A DNA stretch of 64,000 nucleotides, from the NCBI GenBank assembly GCA_027489965.1, contig JAIXZA010000146.1:1-64000 (forward strand). The letters are read 5' to 3'. The DNA is from Verrucomicrobiaceae bacterium. Lineage in GTDB: Bacteria > Verrucomicrobiota > Verrucomicrobiia > Verrucomicrobiales > Verrucomicrobiaceae. The position numbers were made by a program, and so were the translations under genes. This document shows, one piece after another, positions 25,843 through 34,622 of this stretch. The stretch's first letter is position 1. Every line of letters begins with the position of its first letter. The notes below the pieces were generated by a model. That model searched no databases. It had not been told where the DNA came from and was given only the letters and a program-made list of their open reading frames with translations.

Positions 25843-27057
25843 ATGGACGCCGCACTCCTCAAATTAAGCGCTGAAAAACATCTTCCAGAAGCTCTCGATT
25901 GGTTGCGCCGTATGGTTGAAATCAATAGTTTCACCACAAATCTTGCCGGCGTGGCAGCATTGTCTAGTCTCACGGTTGATTGTTTTAAAGGACTAGGTTT
26001 CACGGCCGAGTTGACACCTTCCGCGCATCCTCAGCACGGTGATCATTTGTTTCTCAGTCGTGGACCTGCGGATCAAAAGCCCATCGTACTGGTGACGCAT
26101 TTAGACACTGTTTTTCCAGCTGAAGAAGAGCTCATCAATCATTTCCGTTGGTTGGTCGAAGGGGATCGGATCTATGGGCCTGGAACGGTGGATAACAAAG
26201 GTGGCACGGTCATGATCTGGTTGATGATGCAAGTTTTGCATGAAGTGAATCCTGTCCTTTTTGAGGCAACCCATTGGCTTATTGCTGCTAATTCAGCCGA
26301 AGAAGTGATTGGTTCAGATTTTGCTGAGCGCACTCAGGACCGCTGTCCTCAGGGCGCGAGTGCTGTGCTTGTTTTTGAAGGCGGGCCTCTAGATGAATCG
26401 GGCTGGCACATGGTCACCTCTCGTAAAGGCCGTGCTGAATATCGGATCACCTGCACGGGTCGTGCAGCTCATGCTGGGAGTAATCATGCGCTTGGTATCA
26501 ATGCAGTGGTGGAGCTATCAAAGCTGTTGCCACGCGTCGCTGCGCTCACCGATCCTTCACGCGACCTGACTCTCAATGTGGCCAACGTTCATGGTGGCAC
26601 TGTACTGAATCGGGTGCCCCATGAGGCTGTCGCTGAGTTGGAAATGCGGGCCTTTGATCCTGCGGTGCTGCTTTCGGCTGGTCAGGCTTTAGAGGCCTTG
26701 GCAGGTCTGACGGAAGCTGGTGCAGAAATCAAAATTGAATGCGTTGGGCGCACCCGGGCTTGGCCTGGTGGTCCTGAGACAGATGAGCTGTTTCAGCATT
26801 GGGAAAAACAGGCTGCGGCTCTTGGTGAGTGCGCTGTGCCGATGCGTCGCGGGGGGCTAAGCGATGCGAATTATCTCTGTGGACTCGGCCCTACTCTGGA
26901 TGCTCTCGGCCCAGTGGGCGGCAATGCGCACTGCTCTGAATACAGCTCTGATGGCAGCAAACGCCCCGAGTATGTTGAGCCTGCCAGCTTTGTTATGAAA
27001 GCCGTCATGAATCTACTGGCTGTCGAGGAGCTGCGAGTCGCTACTTTTTGCGATTGA
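25843..27057 (+). CDS. M20-family metallopeptidase (carboxypeptidase G2-like)
   Basis: A 404-residue amidohydrolase. Visible zinc-site motifs: THLDTVFP, GPGTVDNKGG, the Glu pair in NSAEEVIGS and a late His in GNAHCSEYS. The dimerisation domain between the two catalytic halves begins near residue 200 (RKGRAEYRITCTG). The family hydrolyses peptides or C-terminal amino acids, as in glutamate carboxypeptidase. No signal peptide is visible. Its 3' end overlaps the convergent outer-membrane factor gene by 17 bases. Confidence 0.9.
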   Translation: MDAALLKLSAEKHLPEALDWLRRMVEINSFTTNLAGVAALSSLTVDCFKGLGFTAELTPSAHPQHGDHLFLSRGPADQKPIVLVTHLDTVFPAEEELINHFRWLVEGDRIYGPGTVDNKGGTVMIWLMMQVLHEVNPVLFEATHWLIAANSAEEVIGSDFAERTQDRCPQGASAVLVFEGGPLDESGWHMVTSRKGRAEYRITCTGRAAHAGSNHALGINAVVELSKLLPRVAALTDPSRDLTLNVANVHGGTVLNRVPHEAVAELEMRAFDPAVLLSAGQALEALAGLTEAGAEIKIECVGRTRAWPGGPETDELFQHWEKQAAALGECAVPMRRGGLSDANYLCGLGPTLDALGPVGGNAHCSEYSSDGSKRPEYVEPASFVMKAVMNLLAVEELRVATFCD

Positions 27058-28600
27058 ATAAACCCTTCACTTTTGAGATGAATCCACTGCCTTCGTTTTC
27101 AGGCATTGAACGCGCAGCGGGATCGGGTGTGATGACTGGAATGACGCTGGTTTGGCTTTGGGTCCAGCCGCCACCGAGGGCTTTGATTAACGAGACGCTG
27201 GCGACGAGTCTTTGACCTGCGATTTGCGCCGTGGCACGCTGAGTGATCAGGGCTGTTCGATTGGCTTCGATGACATCGAGGTAGGGACTTGTACCTGACT
27301 CATAGCGAGTCTTAGCCAATGCAGAAGCGCGTTCTGAGCTTTCGCGGGCGCGCTGTTGAGCGGCCGATTGAGTGCTGAGATTTCGTAAACTGGAGAGACT
27401 GGTTTCCACATCAGCAACGGCGCCGAGGAAGGCCTGGCGATACATAGCGAGGGCTTCATCATGTTGGGCTTTGCTCTTTTGCAGATTGAAGCGGTTTTTG
27501 CCGCCCGCAAAAAGGGGGATGCTGACACTCGGACCTGCGCTCCACATGAGGGAGTCAGGATGCAAAAGAAGGTCGATGTCGCCACTTTGAAAACCTCCTC
27601 GACCGATGAGCTTGATGCTGGGGAAAAATTGCGCTTTGGCTACGCCGATGCGGGCGGTGGCAGAGGCAAGTTGGCGCTCCGCTTGTGAGATGTCGGGGCG
27701 GCGCTCTAGCAGGTCGCTTGGCACGCCTCCTGGTAGGCTGGGCGGATTGGCTAGTGAGCCTGATTGAGGTGAGATACGGAAGCTTGCTGCGCTTGTGCCG
27801 AGTAGGGTGGAGAGTACGTTCTCTATCTGGTCACGCTGGGACTGGAGTGAGGAGATTTCGGCCTCAGCGCTGGCGACTTCAGTTTCAGACTGCGCCTGCT
27901 CTAGCTCGCTACCTGCTCCTGCTAGCACACGAGCTTTGGCGATTTTCAGAGCTTCACCTCGCAGGGCAACGGCCTCACGAACGAGCCGCATTTCGATGTC
28001 CAGAGAGCGTAGTTTAAAGTAGTTTGATGCGACATCTGCCTGGATGCCAAGAAGCACATTGTGAATGGCATCAGCAGCCGCGTTTGCATTGGCTTTGTCC
28101 GCCTCCACTCCTCGTCTGATTTTTCCCCAGAGATCCAGTTCCCAACCGAAATCCATCAGCGCATTGTAGGCTGGGCCATCATAGCGAATGCCATTGAGAG
28201 GGAAGGGGGTTGGCATTTGTGCCGAGGTGCCTTGGCGCTCAGCAGTGAGGGGAAGGCTGATGTTCGGAAAAAACTCCGCCCGCGAAAGTCGCGCTGTCGC
28301 TCGCGCTTGATCAAAGCGGGCAATGGCTGCTTTCAATTCTTGATTGTTCGATGTCGCTCGGGATTCGAGTTCATTGAGTTTGGAATCGTGATAAATCTTC
28401 CACCATTCGCCTTTCGGCAAATGAGAGGATGGCGTGGCTGCGCGCCAAGTGACGTTCTTAAACTTGGCTGGCGTTTCAGTATCAGGACGTTCATAGTTCG
28501 GCCCGACTTGAGCGATGACATTTGTGGTTAGGAATAGGAACAGGAAGCGCATGGTGATTTGGGTTAGTCGTTCAGGATATAGTCCGCTTCTTGAGTTCAT
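27041..28600 (-). CDS. RND efflux outer-membrane factor (NodT/OprM family)
   Basis: Two starts are possible: the ATG at 28600 overlaps the RND stop (ATGA), and a second ATG at 28552 begins MRFLFLFLTTNVIAQVGPNY. The protein has the two repeated TolC-like halves (LDLWGKIRRGVEADKANA and PSVSIPLFAGGKNRFNLQKS). NodT-family proteins usually have a lipobox Cys just before GPNY; here it is AQ, so a lipoprotein anchor is not apparent. It is the last gene of the tetR-adaptor-pump operon. Confidence 0.9.
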   Translation of the reverse strand: MNSRSGLYPERLTQITMRFLFLFLTTNVIAQVGPNYERPDTETPAKFKNVTWRAATPSSHLPKGEWWKIYHDSKLNELESRATSNNQELKAAIARFDQARATARLSRAEFFPNISLPLTAERQGTSAQMPTPFPLNGIRYDGPAYNALMDFGWELDLWGKIRRGVEADKANANAAADAIHNVLLGIQADVASNYFKLRSLDIEMRLVREAVALRGEALKIAKARVLAGAGSELEQAQSETEVASAEAEISSLQSQRDQIENVLSTLLGTSAASFRISPQSGSLANPPSLPGGVPSDLLERRPDISQAERQLASATARIGVAKAQFFPSIKLIGRGGFQSGDIDLLLHPDSLMWSAGPSVSIPLFAGGKNRFNLQKSKAQHDEALAMYRQAFLGAVADVETSLSSLRNLSTQSAAQQRARESSERASALAKTRYESGTSPYLDVIEANRTALITQRATAQIAGQRLVASVSLIKALGGGWTQSQTSVIPVITPDPAARSMPENEGSGFISKVKGLFNRKK

Positions 28601-31600
28601 GCGTGATCTGTCGTCACTGCTTTGGGTTGTTTGCCGAGCTTCATCACGAGTACGTAAAATACAGGCGTTAGGAAGAGTCCCAGAAAGGTCACACCGATCA
28701 TTCCGGCAAATACAGCTGTTCCCATAGCCCGCCGCATTTCAGCGCCAGCTCCATTGCTGACGACCAGCGGATAGACCCCTGCGATGAAGGCGATGGAGGT
28801 CATCAAAATGGGGCGCAAACGCAGACGGCAGGAATCCAGAGCCGAATCAAGCGGACTGAGGCCATGATCATGTCTCTCTTTGGCAAACTCGACGATCAGG
28901 ATGGCGTTTTTGCAGGCAAGTCCGATCAGCACGATGAAGCCGATCTGGGTGAAGATGTTGTTATCACCACCGACGATCATCACGCCCGCTAGAGCAAAGA
29001 GCAGACAAAGCGGCACGATGAGGATGATGGAAAGCGGCAGACGCAGGCTTTCAAACTGTGCTGCCAGAACCATGAACACGAGCAGGATGCAAAGTGGGTA
29101 GATGAACATGGCCGTATTGCCTGCGATGATTTTTTGATAAGTCAGATCAGTCCATTCAAACTCGAATCCGCCAGGCAGCACCTGTTTGGCGAGATTTGAC
29201 ATGACCTCCTCGGCCTGCCCTGAACTGAGAGGCGGAAGCGGTCCACCGTTAATGTCGGCTGCCAGGTAGCCATTGTAATGCGTGACACGGTCCGGACCGA
29301 AGCTCTCCTTCACTTTGACGAGTGAGCCGATGGGCACCATCTGACCTGCGGTGTTCTTGGTCTTTAATCTCAAAATGTCGCCTGCATCATCTCGGTATTC
29401 AGGTTCAGCTTGGGCTACCACTTGATAAGTTCGGCCAAAGCGGTTGAAGTCATTGACGTAGAGACTGCCGAGATTGATTTGCAGTGTCTCGAAGAGATTC
29501 TGCAAAGGCACGCCCTGGGTCTTGGCTTTTTCGCGATCCACGTCAGCTTCGAGCTGCGGTACATTAACCGTGTAGCCAGAGTAAACCTGAGCCAGCTTTT
29601 GTGTGCCATAAGCCGCTCCGACGAGTTGCTGTGCGGCTTGGTAGGTGGCTGCATAGCCCTGATTGGCGCGATCTTCGATCATGAGCTTAAACCCGCCCGT
29701 GGTGCCGATCCCATTGACTGGCGGCGGTGGGAACATCAGTACCATGGCATCTTGGATAGTCGAAAACTCGCCGTTCAGTGCGCCTGCGATAGCGCCTCCA
29801 TTGAGCTCTGGGGTCGTGCGTTCAGCAAAGTCTTTGAGGCCAACAAATACGATGCCTGCATTCGGACTAATGGTGAAGCCCTGAATGCTGAGGCCAGGGA
29901 AGGCGATGGCGTCCTTCACTCCAGGATGTTTTAAGGCAATCTCTGACATCCGACGCATGACCGCTTCTGTGCGGTCCAGCGAGGCTCCGTCGGGCAATTG
30001 AGCAAAGCCGACGAGGTATTGTTTATCCTGAGCAGGCACAAAGCCTGAAGGAACCATTTCAAAGCCTTTCATGGTAGCCCAAACCAGTCCGCCATAGATT
30101 AAAACGGCGATGAAGCTGAAACGAATGATGCGTTTCACCATGCCAACATATAAATTGGACGACCACTCGAAAAAGCGATTGAAGGGACGGAAAAACCAGC
30201 CGAGTAACACGTCAATGAAGCGTGAAAGTAGGTCTTTCTTGGCGTCATGATTTTTCAGTAAGAGGGCCGATAATGCTGGGCTGAGGGTCAGTGAATTGAT
30301 GGCAGAAATGACCGTCGAGATCGTAATCGTTACGGCGAACTGTTTGTAAAACTGTCCGCTTAATCCGCTGATGAAAGCCGTGGGGATGAAGACGGCACAG
30401 AGCACCAGAGCTGTGGCCACAATGGGGCCTGTGACTTCCTTCATGGCCTGTTTTGTGGCATCCAAGGGATTGAGTCCATTGCGGATATTACGTTCCACAT
30501 TTTCAACCACAACAATGGCATCATCCACGACGATGCCGATGGCTAACACCAGCCCGAACAGGGACAAATTGTTGATGGAAAATCCTAGCGCATGCATCAC
30601 GGCAAAGGTGCCAACAAGCGACACTGGGACGGCGACTAGCGGGATGATGGAGGCCCGCCAAGTTTGAAGGAAAATGACAACGACAAGCACCACGAGCAGA
30701 ATGGCCTCGATCAATGTGTGGATGACAGCATCAATGGATTTTTCCACGAAAACCGTGGGGTCATAAGCAATGGCGTAGTCCACTCCTTCTGGGAATTTGG
30801 TCTTAAGCTCGTCCATTTTGGCGCGCACGGATTGGGACAAAGAGAGAGCGTTGGATCCAGGTAGTTGGAAGATGGGGATGCCGACGGCGCGCTTGTTATT
30901 GAGCAGGCTGCGGAGTGCATACTCGCTAGAACCCATCTCAATCCTGGCCACATCCTTAAGCCGTAGTTTTTCACCATGGATGCCGACTTTAACGATGATG
31001 TTCTCAAACTCTTCTTCGCTGACGAGTCGCCCCTTGGCATTGACGGTGAGTTCAAAGGGGACGTCGCCCTTGACTGGCTGCTGACCGATCACCCCGGCGG
31101 CCACCTGCACATTTTGTTCGCGGATCGCATTGACGATTTCAGAGGCAGTCAGATCTCGTGCAGCGGCTTTGTCGGGATCAATCCAGATACGCATGGCGTA
31201 TTCACCACCACCGAAGAGCTGGACTTGGCCGACTCCTGGGAGTCGGGCTAACTCGTCCTTCACATTGAGCGTGGCATAGTTCCGCAGATACAGCTCGTCG
31301 TAGCGGTCGTTCGGTGACAATAGATGCACGACCATAGTCAGGTCGGGAGATGATTTCACCGTGGTCACACCAAAGCGGCGCACTTCTTCCGGTAGTTTCG
31401 GCAGCACTTGAGATACGCGGTTTTGTACCTGCACCTGAGCCAGATCAATGTCTGTGCCGAGCTTGAAAGTAACCGTCAGAGTCATCACGCCATTGGCTGT
31501 GCTTTGAGACGTCATGTAGAGCATGTTCTCAATGCCATTGATGATTTGCTCAATGGGTGAAGCAACCGTCTCAGCAATGGTCTTGGGGTTGGCTCCCGGA

Positions 31601-31752
31601 TAGGTCGCTGTCACGATCACCGTTGGTGGCGCTACCTCTGGATACTCGCTGATAGGCAGCTGAAAAAGTGAGATCGTGCCGAGGATGAAGATCAGGAGTG
31701 ACAGCACGCCCGCAAAGATGGGGCGCGTGATGAAGAAGCTGGAAAAGTTCAT
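28597..31752 (-). CDS. RND multidrug efflux permease (AcrB/MexB-like)
   Basis: A 1,051-residue inner-membrane pump of the hydrophobe/amphiphile efflux type. The N-terminus MNFSSFFITRPIFAGVLSL and the segment VVDDAIVVVENVER, carrying the two proton-relay Asp residues of transmembrane helix 4, are diagnostic. A large periplasmic porter and docking domain follows each half. It should act as a trimer with the adaptor and outer-membrane factor encoded beside it. Substrates cannot be read from sequence alone. Confidence 0.95.
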   Translation of the reverse strand: MNFSSFFITRPIFAGVLSLLIFILGTISLFQLPISEYPEVAPPTVIVTATYPGANPKTIAETVASPIEQIINGIENMLYMTSQSTANGVMTLTVTFKLGTDIDLAQVQVQNRVSQVLPKLPEEVRRFGVTTVKSSPDLTMVVHLLSPNDRYDELYLRNYATLNVKDELARLPGVGQVQLFGGGEYAMRIWIDPDKAAARDLTASEIVNAIREQNVQVAAGVIGQQPVKGDVPFELTVNAKGRLVSEEEFENIIVKVGIHGEKLRLKDVARIEMGSSEYALRSLLNNKRAVGIPIFQLPGSNALSLSQSVRAKMDELKTKFPEGVDYAIAYDPTVFVEKSIDAVIHTLIEAILLVVLVVVIFLQTWRASIIPLVAVPVSLVGTFAVMHALGFSINNLSLFGLVLAIGIVVDDAIVVVENVERNIRNGLNPLDATKQAMKEVTGPIVATALVLCAVFIPTAFISGLSGQFYKQFAVTITISTVISAINSLTLSPALSALLLKNHDAKKDLLSRFIDVLLGWFFRPFNRFFEWSSNLYVGMVKRIIRFSFIAVLIYGGLVWATMKGFEMVPSGFVPAQDKQYLVGFAQLPDGASLDRTEAVMRRMSEIALKHPGVKDAIAFPGLSIQGFTISPNAGIVFVGLKDFAERTTPELNGGAIAGALNGEFSTIQDAMVLMFPPPPVNGIGTTGGFKLMIEDRANQGYAATYQAAQQLVGAAYGTQKLAQVYSGYTVNVPQLEADVDREKAKTQGVPLQNLFETLQINLGSLYVNDFNRFGRTYQVVAQAEPEYRDDAGDILRLKTKNTAGQMVPIGSLVKVKESFGPDRVTHYNGYLAADINGGPLPPLSSGQAEEVMSNLAKQVLPGGFEFEWTDLTYQKIIAGNTAMFIYPLCILLVFMVLAAQFESLRLPLSIILIVPLCLLFALAGVMIVGGDNNIFTQIGFIVLIGLACKNAILIVEFAKERHDHGLSPLDSALDSCRLRLRPILMTSIAFIAGVYPLVVSNGAGAEMRRAMGTAVFAGMIGVTFLGLFLTPVFYVLVMKLGKQPKAVTTDHA

Positions 31753-31785
31753 GTCAGAAAATGGGGGGATTTCTGCGCGTGCAGT

Positions 31786-32946
31786 TTATTGATGGACTGC
31801 TGCGGTAGGCTCTCGCTTTGCTCCGTCGCTTTCGACCGGCGTAACTGGCATTCCTGGCATTGGCAGGCGGGCCATGCCGTTGATGATGATTTTTTCACCC
31901 GCCTTGACGCCACTGCGGATGATTCGTTTGCCCTGGATACTGGGCCCGATCACGACGGGCTTATAGACGGTGATATTTTTATCATCAACCCCTAGCACGT
32001 ACTTATTGGCCTGATCGGTGAGGATGCTTTTTTCGTCGATCAGCAGGGCAGGGTATTTGGCGGTCATCGGCAGGCGAATGCGGGCAAAAAGACCTGGTGT
32101 GAGAATGCCTTCCTTATTCGGAAACTCGGCGCGCAGGACGATGCTTCCTGTCCCTTCATTCAAACGATTGTCAAAAGACTCGACATGACCTTTGTGGATG
32201 AAGCTCGTTTCATTAGATAGCTGCAATTCGACGGGCATTTTACCGTCTTCATTAAGATAAGTTTTTTTGTCGCGCTGTAATGCCTGGATTTTTAAAAGGC
32301 TGTTCTCATCAATGTCGCTATAAACATAAACGGGATCGACAGTGACAATGGTAGTAAGCAGAGTTGTTCCTGCCGTGACGTAGTTTCCTGCTGTGGTAAT
32401 GGCTCGGCTGATGCGGCCACTGATCGGCGCGCGCACCTCACTGTGCTCTAGCTCGATCTCGGCGCTGTGTTCCGTTGCGCGAGCTGCTTCGAGTGCTGCT
32501 TGGCCCTGAAGATTCATAGATTCACGCATCTCGGCCTGCTCTGGAGCGATCGCTTTGGCCGCAAGAAGAGCTGAAACTCGATCAAACTCACGCTTTACAG
32601 CTGTCGCATTGGCTTGGGCCCTTTGAACCTCTGCTTTGGCGGCTCGTAATTTGGTTTGAAACGGACGCTGATCGATGGTGAAGAGAATATCTCCCTGATT
32701 GATCAACTCACCTGATTGGAAGTGCACCTGAGTGATATACCCAGAAACACGTGGCTTGAGTTCTACGGCTTCAACAGGCTCTACGCGACCGGTGAATTCT
32801 TCCCATTCGACGAGTTCTTTGGTTTCTACTGCGGCTAATGTAACTTGGGCGGGTGGCATCTGCATCCCGGCACCATGATCCCCACCTTGATGAGGTCGGC
32901 ATGCACTGAGGAAGATCGTTGGTATAATGAAGAAATGAAATTTCAT
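31786..32946 (-). CDS. RND efflux periplasmic adaptor (membrane fusion protein)
   Basis: A 386-residue lipoprotein-like protein. The N-terminal lipobox is LSAC near residue 16. A barrel-sandwich/lipoyl part (VELKPRVSGYITQVHFQSGE), a helical hairpin (LRAAKAEVQRAQANATAVKR), then EVRAPISGRISRA and beta-barrel segments follow the AcrA pattern. It links the pump to the outer-membrane factor. Starts 53 bases after the tetR stop and precedes the pump gene by 33 bases, so the four genes are one operon or two tightly linked ones. Confidence 0.93.
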   Translation of the reverse strand: MKFHFFIIPTIFLSACRPHQGGDHGAGMQMPPAQVTLAAVETKELVEWEEFTGRVEPVEAVELKPRVSGYITQVHFQSGELINQGDILFTIDQRPFQTKLRAAKAEVQRAQANATAVKREFDRVSALLAAKAIAPEQAEMRESMNLQGQAALEAARATEHSAEIELEHSEVRAPISGRISRAITTAGNYVTAGTTLLTTIVTVDPVYVYSDIDENSLLKIQALQRDKKTYLNEDGKMPVELQLSNETSFIHKGHVESFDNRLNEGTGSIVLRAEFPNKEGILTPGLFARIRLPMTAKYPALLIDEKSILTDQANKYVLGVDDKNITVYKPVVIGPSIQGKRIIRSGVKAGEKIIINGMARLPMPGMPVTPVESDGAKREPTAAVHQ

Positions 32947-32957
32947 TGATTTAGTGA

Positions 32958-32972
32958 AGTTGACTAGTTGGT
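32958..32972. promoter_or_regulatory. AGTTG repeats upstream of the adaptor gene
   Basis: Two direct copies of AGTTGRY lie at 32958-32964 and 32966-32972, in the gap between tetR and the adaptor gene. The 8-mer AGTTGACT (32958-32965) also appears as its complement in the palindrome upstream of tetR. This suggests a second TetR contact site, but the direct orientation is unlike a normal TetR operator. Confidence 0.35.
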
Positions 32973-32999
32973 TAATTTGAAAAACAAATAAAAAGGATG

Positions 33000-33623
33000 T
33001 CAGTTTGTTGATGCGTTGGCTCCCAACAGCAGAAGTGCCCCAGCTTCAAGTTCATCCATGTGAGTCAAGTCGTTCCACATCCGAGCATGGAGTAATAGTC
33101 CCTCGCTGTAAGCGAACAGGATTCGTGCCATCATGGCTGCATTGGGTGCAACAATCATTCCAGAATTATGGGCATCTCGAATGGCGCTTTCGAAATAAAG
33201 AATGAACTCACCCAAGATCTGTTGAAGCTTATCCCGCAACCGATCATCAATGGTGCTTATTTCAGCACCCAAAGAATGCACTGGGCAGCCAAGTACGTGC
33301 CCATGTTTGGCTTTCAACTCTTCCTGTTCCTCCCGACACTGTCGAAAGCAATTTCTAAGTCGTTCCAGTGGAGGGATGGTTGGGGAAAAGAGCTGATCGA
33401 GTTTCTTTTTTTGTTCTGTCCAGCCGTGTTCAACTCCATTTAAGGCGAGCTCAGTTTTTGATTCAAAAAAGTGATAAAAACTGCCTTTTTTGACACCTGC
33501 TCGCTCACAGATGTCATCGACCGACGTGCTGCCATAACTGCCGGTCCAGATCAATTCGATCACGGCTTCGATTAAACGTTCCTTCGCATCACTTGTTCTT
33601 CCCATGGGTTTTTTAATACCCAT
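33000..33623 (-). CDS. TetR/AcrR-family transcriptional regulator
   Basis: A 207-residue regulator (201 if the second ATG at 33605 is used). The helix-turn-helix is at the N-terminus: RLIEAVIELIWTGSYGSTSV, then DDICERAGVKKGSFYHFF. A ligand-binding helical domain follows. Its position directly ahead of the efflux genes, and the palindrome upstream, imply that it represses itself and the pump until an inducer binds. A GC-rich inverted repeat (CCATGGGT/ACCCATGG, 33602-33625) overlaps both possible starts. Confidence 0.9.
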   Translation of the reverse strand: MGIKKPMGRTSDAKERLIEAVIELIWTGSYGSTSVDDICERAGVKKGSFYHFFESKTELALNGVEHGWTEQKKKLDQLFSPTIPPLERLRNCFRQCREEQEELKAKHGHVLGCPVHSLGAEISTIDDRLRDKLQQILGEFILYFESAIRDAHNSGMIVAPNAAMMARILFAYSEGLLLHARMWNDLTHMDELEAGALLLLGANASTN

Positions 33624-33636
33624 GGTAGATGATCAG

Positions 33637-33654
33637 TCAACTATTTTAAGTTGA
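33637..33654. promoter_or_regulatory. Candidate TetR operator upstream of tetR
   Basis: TCAACT-ATTTTA-AGTTGA is a perfect 6-6-6 inverted repeat, 14 bases before the first tetR start. Half-site AGTTGA recurs in the AGTTG repeats upstream of the adaptor gene. The layout fits autorepression by the adjacent regulator. Confidence 0.55.
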
Positions 33655-33687
33655 GGTCATAAGCTGAGCTGAAAACTCAATAGCTTT

Positions 33688-34557
33688 TTATTTAGCGTAA
33701 CCAGCGGCTGGTGTCCCGTCTTCGTTGAGGTGGTTGGTGGACCAGAGCACGGCGCGGGTGATCAAATTGAGATAACGGTCGTCAGCGACTGTTTCGGTAT
33801 TATGGCCAATGGTGCTACTAAAGATGCGAGTCTTGTTTGGACCGTACTCATTGGTCCATGCGACGACGGCATTCACTTCAGTCGCTTTGGCGGTGGGGTC
33901 AGCTACCTCACCTTTTTTGGCCTTTGGTTTGACCATCTGCTTACCGCTAGCGAGAGGTTTGCCACCCAGGATTTGGATGTTGTTGTAGAGTTCTTCGTTG
34001 ATCGTTGTCCAGTTTTCCAGGCCTTTAGTGATCGGGTGATCTTGGGCGGTGAAACTGATATCAATCGGCTCTTTCGGGCCATGACCCGTGGACTGGAGAC
34101 CGATCATCTCATACCAGCCGGCATTATCGGCTCCCACGGTCACTGGTTCTTTGAAGTTGCCCCAGCGGTAGCTATGCATGGCGCAGTGAAGATTCACAGC
34201 GGGGATGCCTGCTTTGTGAGCATTTAGAATATTGCCGACGTAAGCCGGATCGGTGACATCAGCGGAGCATTCATCGTGGATAATGAGATCGAAGTCCTTA
34301 GCCCAATCCTTGGATTTGTAGATCTCAAAGGTGGCCTTGGTGGTCTTATCTGGATTGTAGGCGACATCGACCGTGGCATTCAGGCGTGATTCGATGCCCT
34401 CTTTCAGAGCTAGATGCTGTTTATCATACTCATGACAGCAGCCGCCTGCGACGATGAGGATGCGGAGTGGTTTTGGTGCTGCGTTGTCGGCTCCTTGGGC
34501 CAAATAAAGGCTGGTGGCTAAAGCGAGGGTGAGCAGTGGGGCGATAAGCTTTTTCAT
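33688..34557 (-). CDS. Secreted ThuA-domain protein (trehalose-utilisation-like)
   Basis: A 289-residue protein with a signal peptide (MKKLIAPLLTLALATSLYLA, then QGAD). The ThuA-like domain, which has a class I glutamine-amidotransferase-like fold, begins PLRILIVAGGCCHEYDKQHL. It continues with FDLIIHDECSADVT, AVNLHCAMHSYRWG and HPITKGLENW. ThuA proteins are abundant in Verrucomicrobia and Planctomycetes and are linked to sugar use, but the reaction is not established. An adjacent unknown secreted gene lies upstream on the same strand. Confidence 0.87.
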   Translation of the reverse strand: MKKLIAPLLTLALATSLYLAQGADNAAPKPLRILIVAGGCCHEYDKQHLALKEGIESRLNATVDVAYNPDKTTKATFEIYKSKDWAKDFDLIIHDECSADVTDPAYVGNILNAHKAGIPAVNLHCAMHSYRWGNFKEPVTVGADNAGWYEMIGLQSTGHGPKEPIDISFTAQDHPITKGLENWTTINEELYNNIQILGGKPLASGKQMVKPKAKKGEVADPTAKATEVNAVVAWTNEYGPNKTRIFSSTIGHNTETVADDRYLNLITRAVLWSTNHLNEDGTPAAGYAK

Positions 34558-34622
34558 GGTGTGGATAGATTGGCTATAGGTTCAAACGTTGATTGTGGAC
34601 TTTGCTTTCTGCTTAGAGTCGA

